From Streptomyces nigra (GTDB lineage Bacteria > Actinomycetota > Actinomycetes > Streptomycetales > Streptomycetaceae): a stretch of DNA of 64,000 nt. The stretch lies in NCBI RefSeq assembly GCF_003074055.1, contig NZ_CP029043.1:496001-560000 (forward strand). Reading direction: 5' to 3'. How positions within the stretch are numbered: the first letter of the stretch is position 1; every line of letters begins with the position of its first letter. Both the position numbers and the translations under genes were made by a program. The notes below the pieces were generated by a model. It did not search any database. It was given only the letters and a program-made list of their open reading frames with translations, and was not told the DNA's origin. Of this stretch, positions 34,362 through 42,875 are shown in pieces.

Positions 34362-34484
34362 TAACTCGAACCGGACTCAGATGGGGGGCGGGTTCGGCCA
34401 GGTGCCGCACGGCCCGCGTGTTCGCCCCGGTCAGCGGCCCCCGCCGGGGTGGCCCGCCGTCACCCGGATGCCAGACTCTGCTGT

Positions 34485-35132
34485 GTGGCACCGACCTTCA
34501 CCGAACTCCTGGACCGCGCCCGCTCCCTGGCCGACGGCGGCGGCCGCGCCGTCCTGGGTATCGCCGGCAGCCCCGGCGCGGGCAAGACGACCCTGGCCGA
34601 GACCCTGGTGCGGGAGCTGAACGGCACGGGCGACCCATGGGTCGCGCATGTGCCGATGGACGGCTTCCATCTCGCCGACGCCGAACTGGAACGGCTCGGC
34701 CGCCGCGACCGCAAGGGCGCCCCGGACACCTTCGACGCGGCCGGGTACGCGGCACTCCTGCGGCGGCTGCGCGAGGAGCCCGGCGACGACATCGTCTACG
34801 CACCCGGCTTCGAACGGGAGCTGGAGCAGCCGATCGCCGGCACGGTGCCGGTGGAGCCGGCGGCCCGGCTGGTGGTCACCGAGGGGAACTACCTCCTGCT
34901 GGACACGGGCGCCTGGGCGCGGGTGCGGGCGCAGCTGGACGAGGTGTGGTTCTGCGAACTGGACGAGGAGGAGCGGCTGCGGCGGCTGATCGCCCGTCAT
35001 GAGCGGTTCGGCAAGACGCACGAGGAGGCGGTGGCCTGGGTGATGCGCTCGGACCAGCGCAACGCCGAGCTGGTCGCGGCGACCCGGGACCGGGCCGACC
35101 TGACGGTCCCCGCGACCGCGCTCCCCGCGTGA
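34485..35132 (+). CDS. nucleoside/nucleotide kinase-family P-loop protein
   Basis: A 215-residue P-loop kinase of the uridine-kinase/pantothenate-kinase-like group (YggC/FrcK-type). The Walker A loop is GIAGSPGAGKTTLAE near residue 26, PMDGFHLADAELERLGRRD follows as the substrate/Walker B region, and VVTEGNYLLLD and RLIARHERFGKTHEEA are family marks. The substrate could be a nucleoside, sugar or other alcohol. GTG 34485 lacks a Shine-Dalgarno; CAGACT ends 7 bases upstream, as in a leaderless gene. The next gene follows 74 bases later on the same strand. Confidence 0.85.
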   Translation: MAPTFTELLDRARSLADGGGRAVLGIAGSPGAGKTTLAETLVRELNGTGDPWVAHVPMDGFHLADAELERLGRRDRKGAPDTFDAAGYAALLRRLREEPGDDIVYAPGFERELEQPIAGTVPVEPAARLVVTEGNYLLLDTGAWARVRAQLDEVWFCELDEEERLRRLIARHERFGKTHEEAVAWVMRSDQRNAELVAATRDRADLTVPATALPA

Positions 35133-35206
35133 CACCGGGACGGCGTGAACCCCGGGCAGCCGTGGACCGTACCCGCGGGCACGGACCCGGCGGCACCCCG
35201 GAGCGG

Positions 35207-36874
35207 ATGATGGCACTCGAACCGAACCCGGTCGCGTCCACGGGGACGCCCCCCGTCCCCCGTGCAAGGCCCGCCGCACGGCGATGGCTGACGCCCCTGC
35301 TGGTGGCGCTGTTGCTCGGGCAGATGGCCGTGGCCATGGTGACGACGGCGGTGCGGCAGACGCCGACGATCGACGAACCCGTGTACGTGGGGACGGCCGC
35401 CGAGTATCTGCACGAGCACCGGGTGGTCCACAACCCCGAGCATCCGCCGCTCGGCAAGCTCGTCATCGCGGTGGGAGTGGCGCTCGCCGACCCCCGGGTG
35501 GACCCCGGATTCACCGGCGACCAGGGCGAGTTGGGGCGGCACCTGCTGTACGAGTCGGGCAACGACCCGTGGCGGGTCATGCTGTTCGCGCGGCTCCCCG
35601 TGATCGCCCTGACACTTGCCTTCGGCTGGGTGGTGTTCGCCTTCGCCCGTGAACTGGCGGGCACGGGCGCGGGGTTGGCGGCTCTCGCGCTGTACGCCTT
35701 CTCCCCCGATCTGATCGCCCACGGTTCCCTCGCCACGCTCGACGTGCCGGCGGCCGGATTCGTGCTGACGTCGGCGTGGCTGGTGTGGCGGGCACGCGGG
35801 CGGCCTCGCCGGTACGTCCCCCTGGCCGGGGTGGCGCTCGGGGCGGCCCTGGCGACGAAGATGAGCACGCTCCCGGCCGTGCCCGTCCTGCTGGCGCTCA
35901 CCGCGCTGTCGGTGTGGTCCGCGCGGGTGCCGTCGTCGTCCCGGCGCCGCGCGCTGGGCCGGGCGGTCACGGGCGCCGGAGTCGTGGCCCTGGTCGCGGT
36001 CGCCGTCGTCTGGCTGGCGTACCTGGTGGTCGATCCCCGGCTGCGCTGGGACCCGGAGCAGCCGGTGCCGGTCGTGCACGGGCTGCGCGGACTGGCGGTG
36101 GACCTGCTGCCGTTCCCGGAGTCCTACCGGGACGGTATGCGTGTGCAGTTCGCCTTCGAGAACCACCCCTGGCAGGGCTTCCTGTTCGGCCGGCTCTACA
36201 CGGGGGCGCTCTGGTACTACCTGCCCGCCGCGCTCCTCGTGAAGACGCCGCTCGGCATGCTGGCGCTGTGGGCGGCGGGTGTGGTGGCGGTGCTCGCGGT
36301 ACGGCGGCTGCGGCCGGTGGCGCCGTATCTGCTGGCACCTTCCGCCGTGCTGCTGGCCGCGGCGATGCTCGGGGCGCGCAACTTCGGTACGCGGTATGCC
36401 CTGTTCCTGCCGATGTTCCTGGCGGTGGCGGCGGGGTGCTCATTCGTCGTACGACGGCGGTGGATCACGGCCGGGGTGGTGGCGCTGGCGGCCTTCGTCG
36501 CGGTCAGTTCACTGCGGACGTTCCCCTACTATCTTCCGTACTCCAACGAGGCGTTCGGCGGTCCGGAGCGGACCCGGCTTCGGCTGCACGACTCGAACGT
36601 GGACTGGGGCCAGGACCTGGGCCGGCTGGCCGACCGGCTGCGCGAGCGGTATCCGGGCGAGCGGGTCTGGCTCGTCTACAAGGGCAGCGGGGTGCCGTCG
36701 TACTACGGCATCCGGGCCCGAGATCCGCGCCAGGTGCCTCCGGACGAGGTGCGCGGGCTGCTCGTCGTGTCGGACTCCGCGGCGGCCAAGGCGACCGGAC
36801 GGCTGGCCCGGCTGATCGCCGGCAGTCGCCCCGTCGATACCATCGGGCATTCGATCACTCTGTACCGGCGGTGA
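35207..36874 (+). CDS. PMT/GT39-like membrane glycosyltransferase
   Basis: A 555-residue integral membrane protein with ~11 helices, in the dolichyl-phosphate-mannose protein mannosyltransferase / ArnT class. The catalytic acidic pair appears early in TIDEPVYVGTAAEYL, followed by HNPEHPPLGKLVIA, a strong family signature. The C-terminal region has LHDSNVDWGQDLGRLADRL. It should transfer a sugar from a polyprenyl carrier to an outside acceptor. ATG 35207 follows GGAG; a GTG at 35129 overlaps the kinase stop but lacks a site. It probably forms a unit with the kinase. Confidence 0.82.
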   Translation: MMALEPNPVASTGTPPVPRARPAARRWLTPLLVALLLGQMAVAMVTTAVRQTPTIDEPVYVGTAAEYLHEHRVVHNPEHPPLGKLVIAVGVALADPRVDPGFTGDQGELGRHLLYESGNDPWRVMLFARLPVIALTLAFGWVVFAFARELAGTGAGLAALALYAFSPDLIAHGSLATLDVPAAGFVLTSAWLVWRARGRPRRYVPLAGVALGAALATKMSTLPAVPVLLALTALSVWSARVPSSSRRRALGRAVTGAGVVALVAVAVVWLAYLVVDPRLRWDPEQPVPVVHGLRGLAVDLLPFPESYRDGMRVQFAFENHPWQGFLFGRLYTGALWYYLPAALLVKTPLGMLALWAAGVVAVLAVRRLRPVAPYLLAPSAVLLAAAMLGARNFGTRYALFLPMFLAVAAGCSFVVRRRWITAGVVALAAFVAVSSLRTFPYYLPYSNEAFGGPERTRLRLHDSNVDWGQDLGRLADRLRERYPGERVWLVYKGSGVPSYYGIRARDPRQVPPDEVRGLLVVSDSAAAKATGRLARLIAGSRPVDTIGHSITLYRR

Positions 36875-36915
36875 GCGGGCGCCCGTTCGATCCCTGGTCA
36901 CCACGGTGTGTGGGC

Positions 36916-36921
36916 TATGTT
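36916..36921 (+). promoter_or_regulatory. candidate -10 of a leaderless transcript
   Basis: TATGTT ends 8 bases before the GTG of the RpiR-type gene and no Shine-Dalgarno follows it, so transcription could begin at or next to the start codon. Confidence 0.45.
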
Positions 36922-36929
36922 GAAGCACT

Positions 36930-37871
36930 GTGGAAGACAAAGGAGGCGCGCCTTCGCCCTCGCCCCAGCAGGCGCGCGCGCAGGCGTCCGCGATCACCTC
37001 GGGAAAGACCGCTCCGGAAGCGGAGGCTTCCCCGACTTCCCAGCTCTGGACCCTGTTCGACCAGCCCAGGCTGTCGCCGGGGCAGCGCCGCATCGCCCAG
37101 TATCTGATCGAGCACCTCACGGAGGCGGCGTTCCTGTCGATCACCGATCTCGCGGAGCGGGTCGGGGTCAGCCAGCCCTCGGTGACGCGGTTCGCGGCGG
37201 CGGTGGGCTTCAGCGGCTATCCGGCGCTGCGGGAGAAGCTGCAGTCGATCGCCCTGGGGACGTTCGCGGGCGGCCCCTCGGAGGAGAACGGCGCCAATGA
37301 GCTGCAGTCCGCCGTGGACGCCGAGATCGAGAACCTGGAGAACCTGCGCCGGGACTTCGTCGACCCCGACAAGGTCATCGACGCCGGCCGCAAGCTGTCG
37401 CGGTCCACACCGCTGACCATTCTCGGGCTGCGTATCTCGGCCTCCCTCGCGGAGTACTTCGCCTACGCGGCCCGCCGTATCCACCCCGACGTACGCCTGG
37501 TCACCCGGGGTGGCAGCGTCGCCTACGACGCCCTGCTCCAGTCGCGGGAGGCCGGGGGCACCTGGGTGCTGGCGTTCTCGATGCCCCGGCACGCCCAGGA
37601 GACGCTCACGGCCGTGCAGGTGGCGCGCAGCGCCGGCCTGAAGATCGCCCTCGTCACCGATCTCGCGCTCGGCCCGATCGCCGACGCCGCCGACGTCGTC
37701 TTCGCCACCGGCACCGGCTCCCGCCTGGTCTTCGACTCGTACGCGGCCCCCGGAGTGATGGCGGCCGCGCTGCTCCAGGCGATGACCGACGCCGACCCGG
37801 AGCGCACCCAGGGGCGCCTGGAGGAGTACGAGCACATCTCCGACCAGCATCAGTTCTTCCTGCGGGACTGA
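36930..37871 (+). CDS. MurR/RpiR-family regulator with SIS domain
   Basis: A 313-residue regulator. After a ~35-residue Pro/Ala-rich leader, an RpiR helix-turn-helix covers ~37-113 (FLSITDLAERVGVSQPSVTRF), and a sugar-isomerase SIS domain covers ~140-290 (LSRSTPLTILGLRISASLAEY, then WVLAFSMPRHAQETL). Such proteins sense a phosphosugar. No sugar-phosphate enzyme gene is adjacent, so the regulon cannot be inferred here. The gap after it contains a TGAA/TTCA-type inverted repeat that could be a site for this or another regulator. Confidence 0.9.
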   Translation: MEDKGGAPSPSPQQARAQASAITSGKTAPEAEASPTSQLWTLFDQPRLSPGQRRIAQYLIEHLTEAAFLSITDLAERVGVSQPSVTRFAAAVGFSGYPALREKLQSIALGTFAGGPSEENGANELQSAVDAEIENLENLRRDFVDPDKVIDAGRKLSRSTPLTILGLRISASLAEYFAYAARRIHPDVRLVTRGGSVAYDALLQSREAGGTWVLAFSMPRHAQETLTAVQVARSAGLKIALVTDLALGPIADAADVVFATGTGSRLVFDSYAAPGVMAAALLQAMTDADPERTQGRLEEYEHISDQHQFFLRD

Positions 37872-38252
37872 CGGGACCGCTCCCACCTCACCTGCCGAAC
37901 CACGGCACAAGGGCAGCTTTCACTTCAAATCACGCATGAATGTTTTCATACGCCTTGCAAACCAGACGGCATATATAAATACTGCACACGCATCACCCGC
38001 CCGACAGAAAGCAGCCGGTCCGCTCATGCGCACGTTCTCCCATCCGTCGTGCGCATGCCGGCTGTCGTATCGGGCTCCACAACGAGCAGTCCGGGCCGCC
38101 GTCTCCTACCCGCGTCGGCGCACGGGCTGTTCGGTCGGGCACCGCGTGCGCGGCTGCCCGGTGGCGGCGGCCCCGGTCATCCCCTAGGCCGGGGCCGCGC
38201 CGAAAACCCGTCGGACACCCCGGACGACGCCGCACACCCGGAAGCGATGATC
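37872..38252. other. intergenic region with AT-rich inverted repeat (381 bp)
   Basis: The first 100 bases are unusually AT-rich for this genome. ATGAA-TGTT-TTCAT (37936-37949) is a perfect inverted repeat, and 37969-37984 reads CATATATAAATACTGC. These fit a promoter with an operator. The rest to 38252 is GC-rich with no clear gene; an 83-codon frame starting at 37936 lacks a Shine-Dalgarno and normal codon bias and is not called. Confidence 0.55.
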
Positions 38253-38621
38253 ATGCCCCTGACGACGACGCGTATCAGCCCGGACTGGCCGTGCCAGGTC
38301 AAGACCCCCGGCTCCTACGACTGGGAACGCTCCGCGGCCAAGTGGCTGCGCGACCTCGTGCCGGCCCGCTACGCCAGCTACCCCGCGCTGATCCGTCACC
38401 CCGTCCTGCTGGCCCGGCACGCGCAGATCCAGGTGCAGCACGAGATCCGGGTCGCGCGGACCGCGCTGCAGACCGCGCGAGCCGATCTCCCGGCGCTCGG
38501 GCTGCCCGAGTCGGTCATCGAGCACACAATCAAGATGTACGCGGCCGAGGTCATGCAGCTGCAGCACATCGCGCGCAGTGTGCGCGCGGTCTCGCAGGCC
38601 CTGGTCGAGCGCGGGCGCTGA
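38253..38621 (+). CDS. small helical conserved hypothetical
   Basis: A 122-residue soluble protein. ATG 38253 has GGAAG 8 bases upstream; ATG 38247 would be too close to that site. The sequence is almost all helix, with RHPVLLARHAQIQVQHEIRV, VARTALQTARADLPALGLPE and IKMYAAEVMQLQHIARSVRA. This looks like a helical-bundle or coiled-coil protein. No family is recognised. It is convergent with the CBM2 protein gene, 3 bases apart. Confidence 0.75.
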   Translation: MPLTTTRISPDWPCQVKTPGSYDWERSAAKWLRDLVPARYASYPALIRHPVLLARHAQIQVQHEIRVARTALQTARADLPALGLPESVIEHTIKMYAAEVMQLQHIARSVRAVSQALVERGR

Positions 38622-38624
38622 CGG

Positions 38625-39377
38625 TCAGGACTCGCCGCGTGCCGCGCAGGTGACCTCCGCCGACGGCGAGGCGTCCGACGCGGTCGCCGCGAGGAAGCCG
38701 AAGGTGACGCTCGCGCCCGGGGCGAGGCTGCCGTTCCAGTCCGCGTTGGCCACGGTCGCCGAGCCGTCGGCCGCGGTTGACAGGGTGCCGTCCCAGACCT
38801 GGGTCAGCCGGGCGCCGTCGGCCGGTACGACCGTCGCCGTCCAGGCCTCGACGGCCGAGGCCGGGGCCCCGGTGACCGTCACCTCCCCCTGGTAGCCGCC
38901 CTGCCAGCTGGAGACGGTCCGGAAGGACGCCGTGCAGCCCGCGCCGGCGCCGGGCGCGTCCCCTCCCGGGGCGCCTGCCGCGGGGGCGGAGGGCGTCGCG
39001 GAGACGGAGGGCTCCCGGGCCGCCCCGGTGCCGGCGTCGTCGTCGCGCTCCACCAGCAGCAGGGCCCCGCCGAAGCCGAGGACCGCCGCGGCCGTCACGG
39101 TCACCGCGAGCGCGGTACGACGGAAGCCCACGCCGTGCGGGGCGGGCGGAGCGGGTGAGGGGCCGCCGCCGTACGGGACGGCCGGGAGCTCCTGGGTCGC
39201 GTCCTCCGCGCCGGGTGCCGGCCGGGGCAGGGCCACCGTCTCGTATCCGGCGCCGGTGTCCTCCTCCCACTCGCGGAACAGCTCGGCGAGCGCGTCGGTA
39301 CGGCGTGGGCGCAGGACGTGGATCGGTTCCAGGGCCGGTCCGTCACCGGACTCCGCGGGGTCGGGCTGGGTGGACAC
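38625..39377 (-). CDS. membrane-anchored CBM2-domain protein
   Basis: A 250-residue single-pass protein. Residues 1-85 are cytoplasmic and include [21 protein letters not shown]; residues ~87-108 are a membrane helix ([20 protein letters not shown]); a Ser/Pro/Ala linker leads to a C-terminal CBM2-type beta-sandwich (~147-247) with Cys near both ends (GCTASF, AEVTC) and [31 protein letters not shown]2 modules bind cellulose or chitin, but here the module is membrane-tethered with no catalytic domain, so it may act as a surface sensor or anchor. GTG 39377 follows AAGGAGA. Confidence 0.82.
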   Translation of the reverse strand: MSTQPDPAESGDGPALEPIHVLRPRRTDALAELFREWEEDTGAGYETVALPRPAPGAEDATQELPAVPYGGGPSPAPPAPHGVGFRRTALAVTVTAAAVLGFGGALLLVERDDDAGTGAAREPSVSATPSAPAAGAPGGDAPGAGAGCTASFRTVSSWQGGYQGEVTVTGAPASAVEAWTATVVPADGARLTQVWDGTLSTAADGSATVANADWNGSLAPGASVTFGFLAATASDASPSAEVTCAARGES

Positions 39378-39466
39378 ACCGCTCTCCTTCCGTCCCGTCT
39401 CGTACGGGCTTCACCAATACCCGGGAAGAGATACGGCGGTGCCGCGCCGCCGGTTCAGGCCACCGC

Positions 39467-40300
39467 TCAGCCGGAACCGGTGACGAAGCGGCGCAGGGAC
39501 GCCTTCATCGCGGCGACGAAGGCGTCCCTCCGGGTGTCGTCCACGGCGTCCAGCGACAGATACGGGTTGAGGTCCTCCAGTTCCACCAGCAGCAGGGAGC
39601 CGTCCGGGGCGCGGCACGCGTCGACGCGCTGGATGCCGTGCCGGATGGTGTTCCAGTCGACGAAGCGCCGGGCGAACTCCAGGTCGGCGGCGGTCGGTTC
39701 GTACGGTTCGAGCTGCCAGCGCCGGTCGGTGTGCGGGGCGTACAGGGCGTACTGGAAGGCGTCGTCGACGAAGTAGAAGGACACCTCGTAGGCGAAGTCG
39801 ACATGGGGCTGGACGAGGACGGTGCCGTCGGCGGCCTCCGCCGCCTCCTCGCGGGAGACGATCCGCAGCCCGATGGAGTCGGCGCCCAGCCTGGGCTTGA
39901 CCACATACCGCTCGGCGTCGGGCAGCACGGGCAGGTCCTCGGCCCGGTCCACGGTCGGGACGACCGGGAACCCGGCGGCGGTCAGTTCCAGCAGGTACTG
40001 CTTGCCCGCCATGTCGCCCTTGCCGGTGAGCGGGTTGTAGACACGCGTCCCGGCGGCGAGCGCGCGGCGCCGGAAGTCGTCGTGGACGTCCAGGTAGCCG
40101 AGGACGGGCCCGCTGTTGCGGACGACGACCGCGTCGAAGGCGCCCATCAGCGCGGCCGCGTCGCGGGGGTGGCACAGCGCCAGGTCGAAGTCCTCGCGCA
40201 GCCGGGAGGTGAGGTGGATGTCCTCGTCGCAGTAGCGGCGCCCGCGGGCCGGGTACGCGAGATCGCTGACGTAAAGGATGCGGGGGCGTTCGGCCGGCAT
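39467..40300 (-). CDS. orphan ATP-grasp ligase-like protein
   Basis: A 277-residue ATP-grasp enzyme. The N-terminal pre-grasp domain begins [39 protein letters not shown] has the ATP-binding Lys, and [18 protein letters not shown] holds the metal-binding Glu and Asn. ATG 40300 follows AGGAG. The fold joins a carboxylate to an amine, thiol or alcohol using ATP, but no precursor peptide, partner amino-acid gene or transporter lies beside it, so the substrate is unknown. It is unlike TgmB in its C-terminal motif and shares no leader-binding look. It faces the clpP3 operon across 193 bases. Confidence 0.8.
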   Translation of the reverse strand: MPAERPRILYVSDLAYPARGRRYCDEDIHLTSRLREDFDLALCHPRDAAALMGAFDAVVVRNSGPVLGYLDVHDDFRRRALAAGTRVYNPLTGKGDMAGKQYLLELTAAGFPVVPTVDRAEDLPVLPDAERYVVKPRLGADSIGLRIVSREEAAEAADGTVLVQPHVDFAYEVSFYFVDDAFQYALYAPHTDRRWQLEPYEPTAADLEFARRFVDWNTIRHGIQRVDACRAPDGSLLLVELEDLNPYLSLDAVDDTRRDAFVAAMKASLRRFVTGSG

Positions 40301-40392
40301 ACGGGGCTCCTGGGGCTGCGGTGGCAGCCGATCGTAAGCGGAGCCGAACAGGCCGAACAAATGTCGGACAGCGCGGCCCGGGCCCGGGCGCG

Positions 40393-40424
40393 CTCTGCTC
40401 TCGGCCGATCTGCCGCAGGCAGAG
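40393..40424 (+). promoter_or_regulatory. tandem PopR-type operators before clpP3
   Basis: ATCTGCC-GCA-GGCAGAG (40408-40424) contains a perfect TCTGCC/GGCAGA inverted repeat with 3-base spacing. A weaker copy, CTCTGCT-CTC-GGCCGAT, occupies 40393-40409. PopR of S. lividans binds, as I recall, tandem TTCTGCC-N3-GGCAGAA sites at the clpP3 promoter. The popR gene follows clpP4 here. The sites lie 70-100 bases before the clpP3 ATG. Confidence 0.75.
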
Positions 40425-40493
40425 AAAGCCGCACCCGGCGCCCGGCGGGGCCGACAGTGGGGACCACGGCAACCCACCATCCGAGGAGGACCG

Positions 40494-41132
40494 ATGACCC
40501 CATCCGTCACGTTCGCGCCCCGCGCCGAGGAGGGCGAGACCCCGCCGACCCGGTTCGACGACCAGCTCGCCTCCCAACTGCTCGGCCAGCGGATCGTGTT
40601 GCTGGGCACCGAGGTCACCGAGGCGTCCGCCAACCGGGTCTGCGCCCAGCTGCTCCTGCTGTCCGCGGAGGACCCGCGCACCGACATCAGCCTCTACATC
40701 AACAGCCCGGGCGGCTCGGTCCACGCGGGATTGGCCATCTACGACACGATGCGGCTGATCCCGAACGACGTCGCGACGCTCGCCATGGGCTTCGCGGCCA
40801 GCATGGGCCAGTTCCTGCTGAGCGTCGGCACGGCAGGCAAGCGGTACGCGCTGCCGAACGCGCGGATCATGATGCACCAGCCGTCGGCGGGCATCGGGGG
40901 CACCACCGCGGACATCGAGATCCAGGCCGAGAACCTGGAGTTCACGAAGCGGACCATCGAGCGGATCACCGCGGAGCACACGGGCCAGACCCCGGAGACG
41001 ATCTCCCGGGACGGCGACCGCGACCGCTGGTTCACGGCCGAGCAGGCCAAGGAGTACGGCATGGTGGACCGGGTCCTGGAGTCCCTCGCGGACGTCCGCC
41101 CGGCCGCCTCCCGGCGACGGATGGGACTGTGA
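40494..41132 (+). CDS. clpP3: ATP-dependent Clp protease proteolytic subunit (ClpP3)
   Basis: A 212-residue serine protease subunit that forms barrel-shaped rings with a Clp ATPase. The full triad is present: Ser103 in FAASMGQF, His128 in ARIMMHQPS, Asp177 in GDRDRWF, with the 25- and 49-residue spacings of the E. coli enzyme. [19 protein letters not shown] is the family handle/hinge region. ATG 40494 follows GAGGAGG. It is the first gene of the clpP3-clpP4 operon. In Streptomyces this pair is a backup, normally silent while ClpP1/P2 degrade the activator PopR. Confidence 0.93.
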   Translation: MTPSVTFAPRAEEGETPPTRFDDQLASQLLGQRIVLLGTEVTEASANRVCAQLLLLSAEDPRTDISLYINSPGGSVHAGLAIYDTMRLIPNDVATLAMGFAASMGQFLLSVGTAGKRYALPNARIMMHQPSAGIGGTTADIEIQAENLEFTKRTIERITAEHTGQTPETISRDGDRDRWFTAEQAKEYGMVDRVLESLADVRPAASRRRMGL

Positions 41133-41134
41133 CC

Positions 41135-41737
41135 ATGGCCAACTACACGATTCCGTACGTCACGGAACGCACCGCGAACGGCGAGCGCTCCTCGGACGTG
41201 TTCAGCCGGCTGCTGTCGGAGCGGATCATCTTCCTCGGCACCGAGATCGACGACGGCGTCGCCAACGTCGTCATCGCGCAGCTGCTCCATCTGGAGTCGT
41301 CGGCACCGGAGAGCGAGATCTCGCTCTACATCAACTCCCCGGGCGGCTCCTACACCTCGCTCATGGCGATCTACGACACCATGACGTACGTCCAGGCGCC
41401 CATCTCCACGTTCTGTGTGGGGCAGGCCGCCTCGACGGCGGCCGTGCTGCTGGCCGGGGGCGACCCGGGCCGGCGGTTCGTGCTGGAGCACGCCCGGGTC
41501 CTGCTGGGCCAGCCCGCGACCGGGGGCAGCCGGGGCGTGGTGTCCGACCTGGCGCTCCAGGCCCAGGAAATGGTCCGGATCCGCTCGCAGGTGGAGGAGG
41601 TGCTGGCGCGCCACACCCACCACGACATCGCGACGCTGCGCGCGGACATGGACCGCGACAAGGTGTTCACCGCGCCGGAGGCCGTCGCGTACGGGCTGGC
41701 CGACGAGGTGGTGAGCCGGCGCCTCGTGCGGGTCTGA
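41135..41737 (+). CDS. clpP4: ClpP4 subunit with catalytic His replaced by Gly
   Basis: A 200-residue ClpP homologue two bases behind clpP3 (an in-frame GTG at 41129 overlaps the clpP3 stop). It keeps the fold ([19 protein letters not shown]), the nucleophile Ser100 in [11 protein letters not shown] and the Asp in DMDRDKVF. The residue where the catalytic His should be is Gly125: [13 protein letters not shown] replaces the usual ARIMIHQPSGG. As read, this subunit should be catalytically dead and may serve as a structural or docking half in a mixed ClpP3/ClpP4 barrel. Whether other Streptomyces ClpP4 proteins share this change needs an alignment. Confidence 0.92.
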   Translation: MANYTIPYVTERTANGERSSDVFSRLLSERIIFLGTEIDDGVANVVIAQLLHLESSAPESEISLYINSPGGSYTSLMAIYDTMTYVQAPISTFCVGQAASTAAVLLAGGDPGRRFVLEHARVLLGQPATGGSRGVVSDLALQAQEMVRIRSQVEEVLARHTHHDIATLRADMDRDKVFTAPEAVAYGLADEVVSRRLVRV

Positions 41738-41754
41738 GGCGCCGGCACACCGGG

Positions 41755-42243
41755 TCACGCGGCCAGGCACAGCCCGTCGTACGACGAACCCGTCGTCCTG
41801 CCGCGGCCGGATCCGGGCACAGGGCGGGAGGTGGCCCGGGTCAGCTGACCGTGCACCCGGGCCAGCAGGTCGCCCAGGCCGAGGCCCAGGGCGTGGGCGG
41901 CGGCCGCGAGGACCTCGGAGGAGGCCTCCTTGCGGCCGCGCTCGACCTCGGAGAGGTAGGGCATGGAGATCCGGGCGGCGTCGGCCACGTCCTTGAGGGT
42001 GCGCTCCTGGGCGAGGCGTTCACGGCGCAGGACGTCGCCGACGAGGTCGCGCCACAGCGGTTCTCTGGGCGCGGCCGCCGGGGGCCGGGAGGAGGGGGCG
42101 GGGGTGCCGGGCACGGTGGACGGCCGGGCGCTCGCGGGGCGTTCGGACGCGGGGCGGGCCGTCCCGGGGCGTACGGCGGCCGGACGGGCGGCCGCTCGGC
42201 GCAGGGGGATGACGCGGGCTTCGTTCGGCGCTTGTTCGCTCAC
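41755..42243 (-). CDS. popR: PopR-type transcriptional activator of clpP3-clpP4
   Basis: A 162-residue regulator convergent to clpP4. The N-terminal ~60 residues are Arg/Pro/Ala-rich, and an XRE-type helix-turn-helix covers ~68-125 ([20 protein letters not shown]). The chain ends CLAA. In S. lividans, PopR is degraded by ClpP1/P2 through its C-terminal alanines, and it activates clpP3-clpP4 when ClpP1/P2 fail. The -AA end, the gene position and the operators at 40393-40424 all fit. The start is at 42243 ([16 protein letters not shown]). Confidence 0.88.
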   Translation of the reverse strand: MSEQAPNEARVIPLRRAAARPAAVRPGTARPASERPASARPSTVPGTPAPSSRPPAAAPREPLWRDLVGDVLRRERLAQERTLKDVADAARISMPYLSEVERGRKEASSEVLAAAAHALGLGLGDLLARVHGQLTRATSRPVPGSGRGRTTGSSYDGLCLAA

Positions 42244-42321
42244 CTTCCCAGCCTAGGAGCCGGGGGCGTCAGGGGAAGGTGTCGGCGTTCCGCCCTGGAC
42301 GAAATGCGGGCGCGGGGGCCG

Positions 42322-42777
42322 TCACTCGGCGCCGAGGCGCATGACGGCCCGGACGCGCTTGCCGACCGGGACACGCTCGACGACGACCTCGGCGGCCAGC
42401 GCGTGGACGATCTCCAGGCCGTGCCGGCCGATGCGCTCGGGGTCCTTGGGGAAGCGGCGGGGCAGCGCGGAGCTGCTGTCGTACACGCAGACGGACACCG
42501 AGTCGTCGGTGCCCTCGAGGTCCAGGATGTACGGGCCGTTGCTGTGCCGGTCGGCGTTGGTGACCAGCTCGCTGACCACGAGGAGCACCTTCTCCTCGGC
42601 GGGCTGCCCGATCGTGGCGCACCACTCGGTCCTGAGCCGGTCGAGGAACCGCGCCGCGAAGGTCCGGGCCTCGGCGATGCAGCCCGGGTCCCCGCTGAAG
42701 TGCGCCGCCCGCCTCAGCGGTTCCACGGGCACGTCGAAACCAGTCGGAATCACTGCCCCGTCCACGTGGTCGATCAT
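42322..42777 (-). CDS. anti-sigma-type HATPase (Ser kinase) protein
   Basis: A 151-residue single-domain ATP-binding protein of the HATPase_c/RsbW-like group. The N-box is in VLLVVSELVTNADRHS and the G1 region in RIGHGLEIVHALA-like sequence (residues ~117-128, GRHGLEIVHAL). These proteins are usually anti-sigma factors or serine kinases in partner-switching. No antagonist or sigma gene is adjacent. ATG 42777 is used. It may take signals from the SpoIIE phosphatases elsewhere, for example those at 1744 and 4315. Confidence 0.85.
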   Translation of the reverse strand: MIDHVDGAVIPTGFDVPVEPLRRAAHFSGDPGCIAEARTFAARFLDRLRTEWCATIGQPAEEKVLLVVSELVTNADRHSNGPYILDLEGTDDSVSVCVYDSSSALPRRFPKDPERIGRHGLEIVHALAAEVVVERVPVGKRVRAVMRLGAE

Positions 42778-42875
42778 GCGTTTCTCTCTCGGAAGCCGGC
42801 ACCGCCGGACGCTACTGCACCAGTCCTCGTACCCAGTGCGGCGCCGTGCAGTCCCTGTCCGTGACGCGCTTTACG

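Noticed and set aside
37936..38187. 83-codon open frame in the intergenic region
   Set aside because: No Shine-Dalgarno, atypical codon use and residue mix; its first codons are the inverted repeat.
39467..40300. Second graspetide ligase
   Set aside because: Motifs differ from TgmB and no Thr/Asp-rich precursor frame is found within 1 kb on either side.
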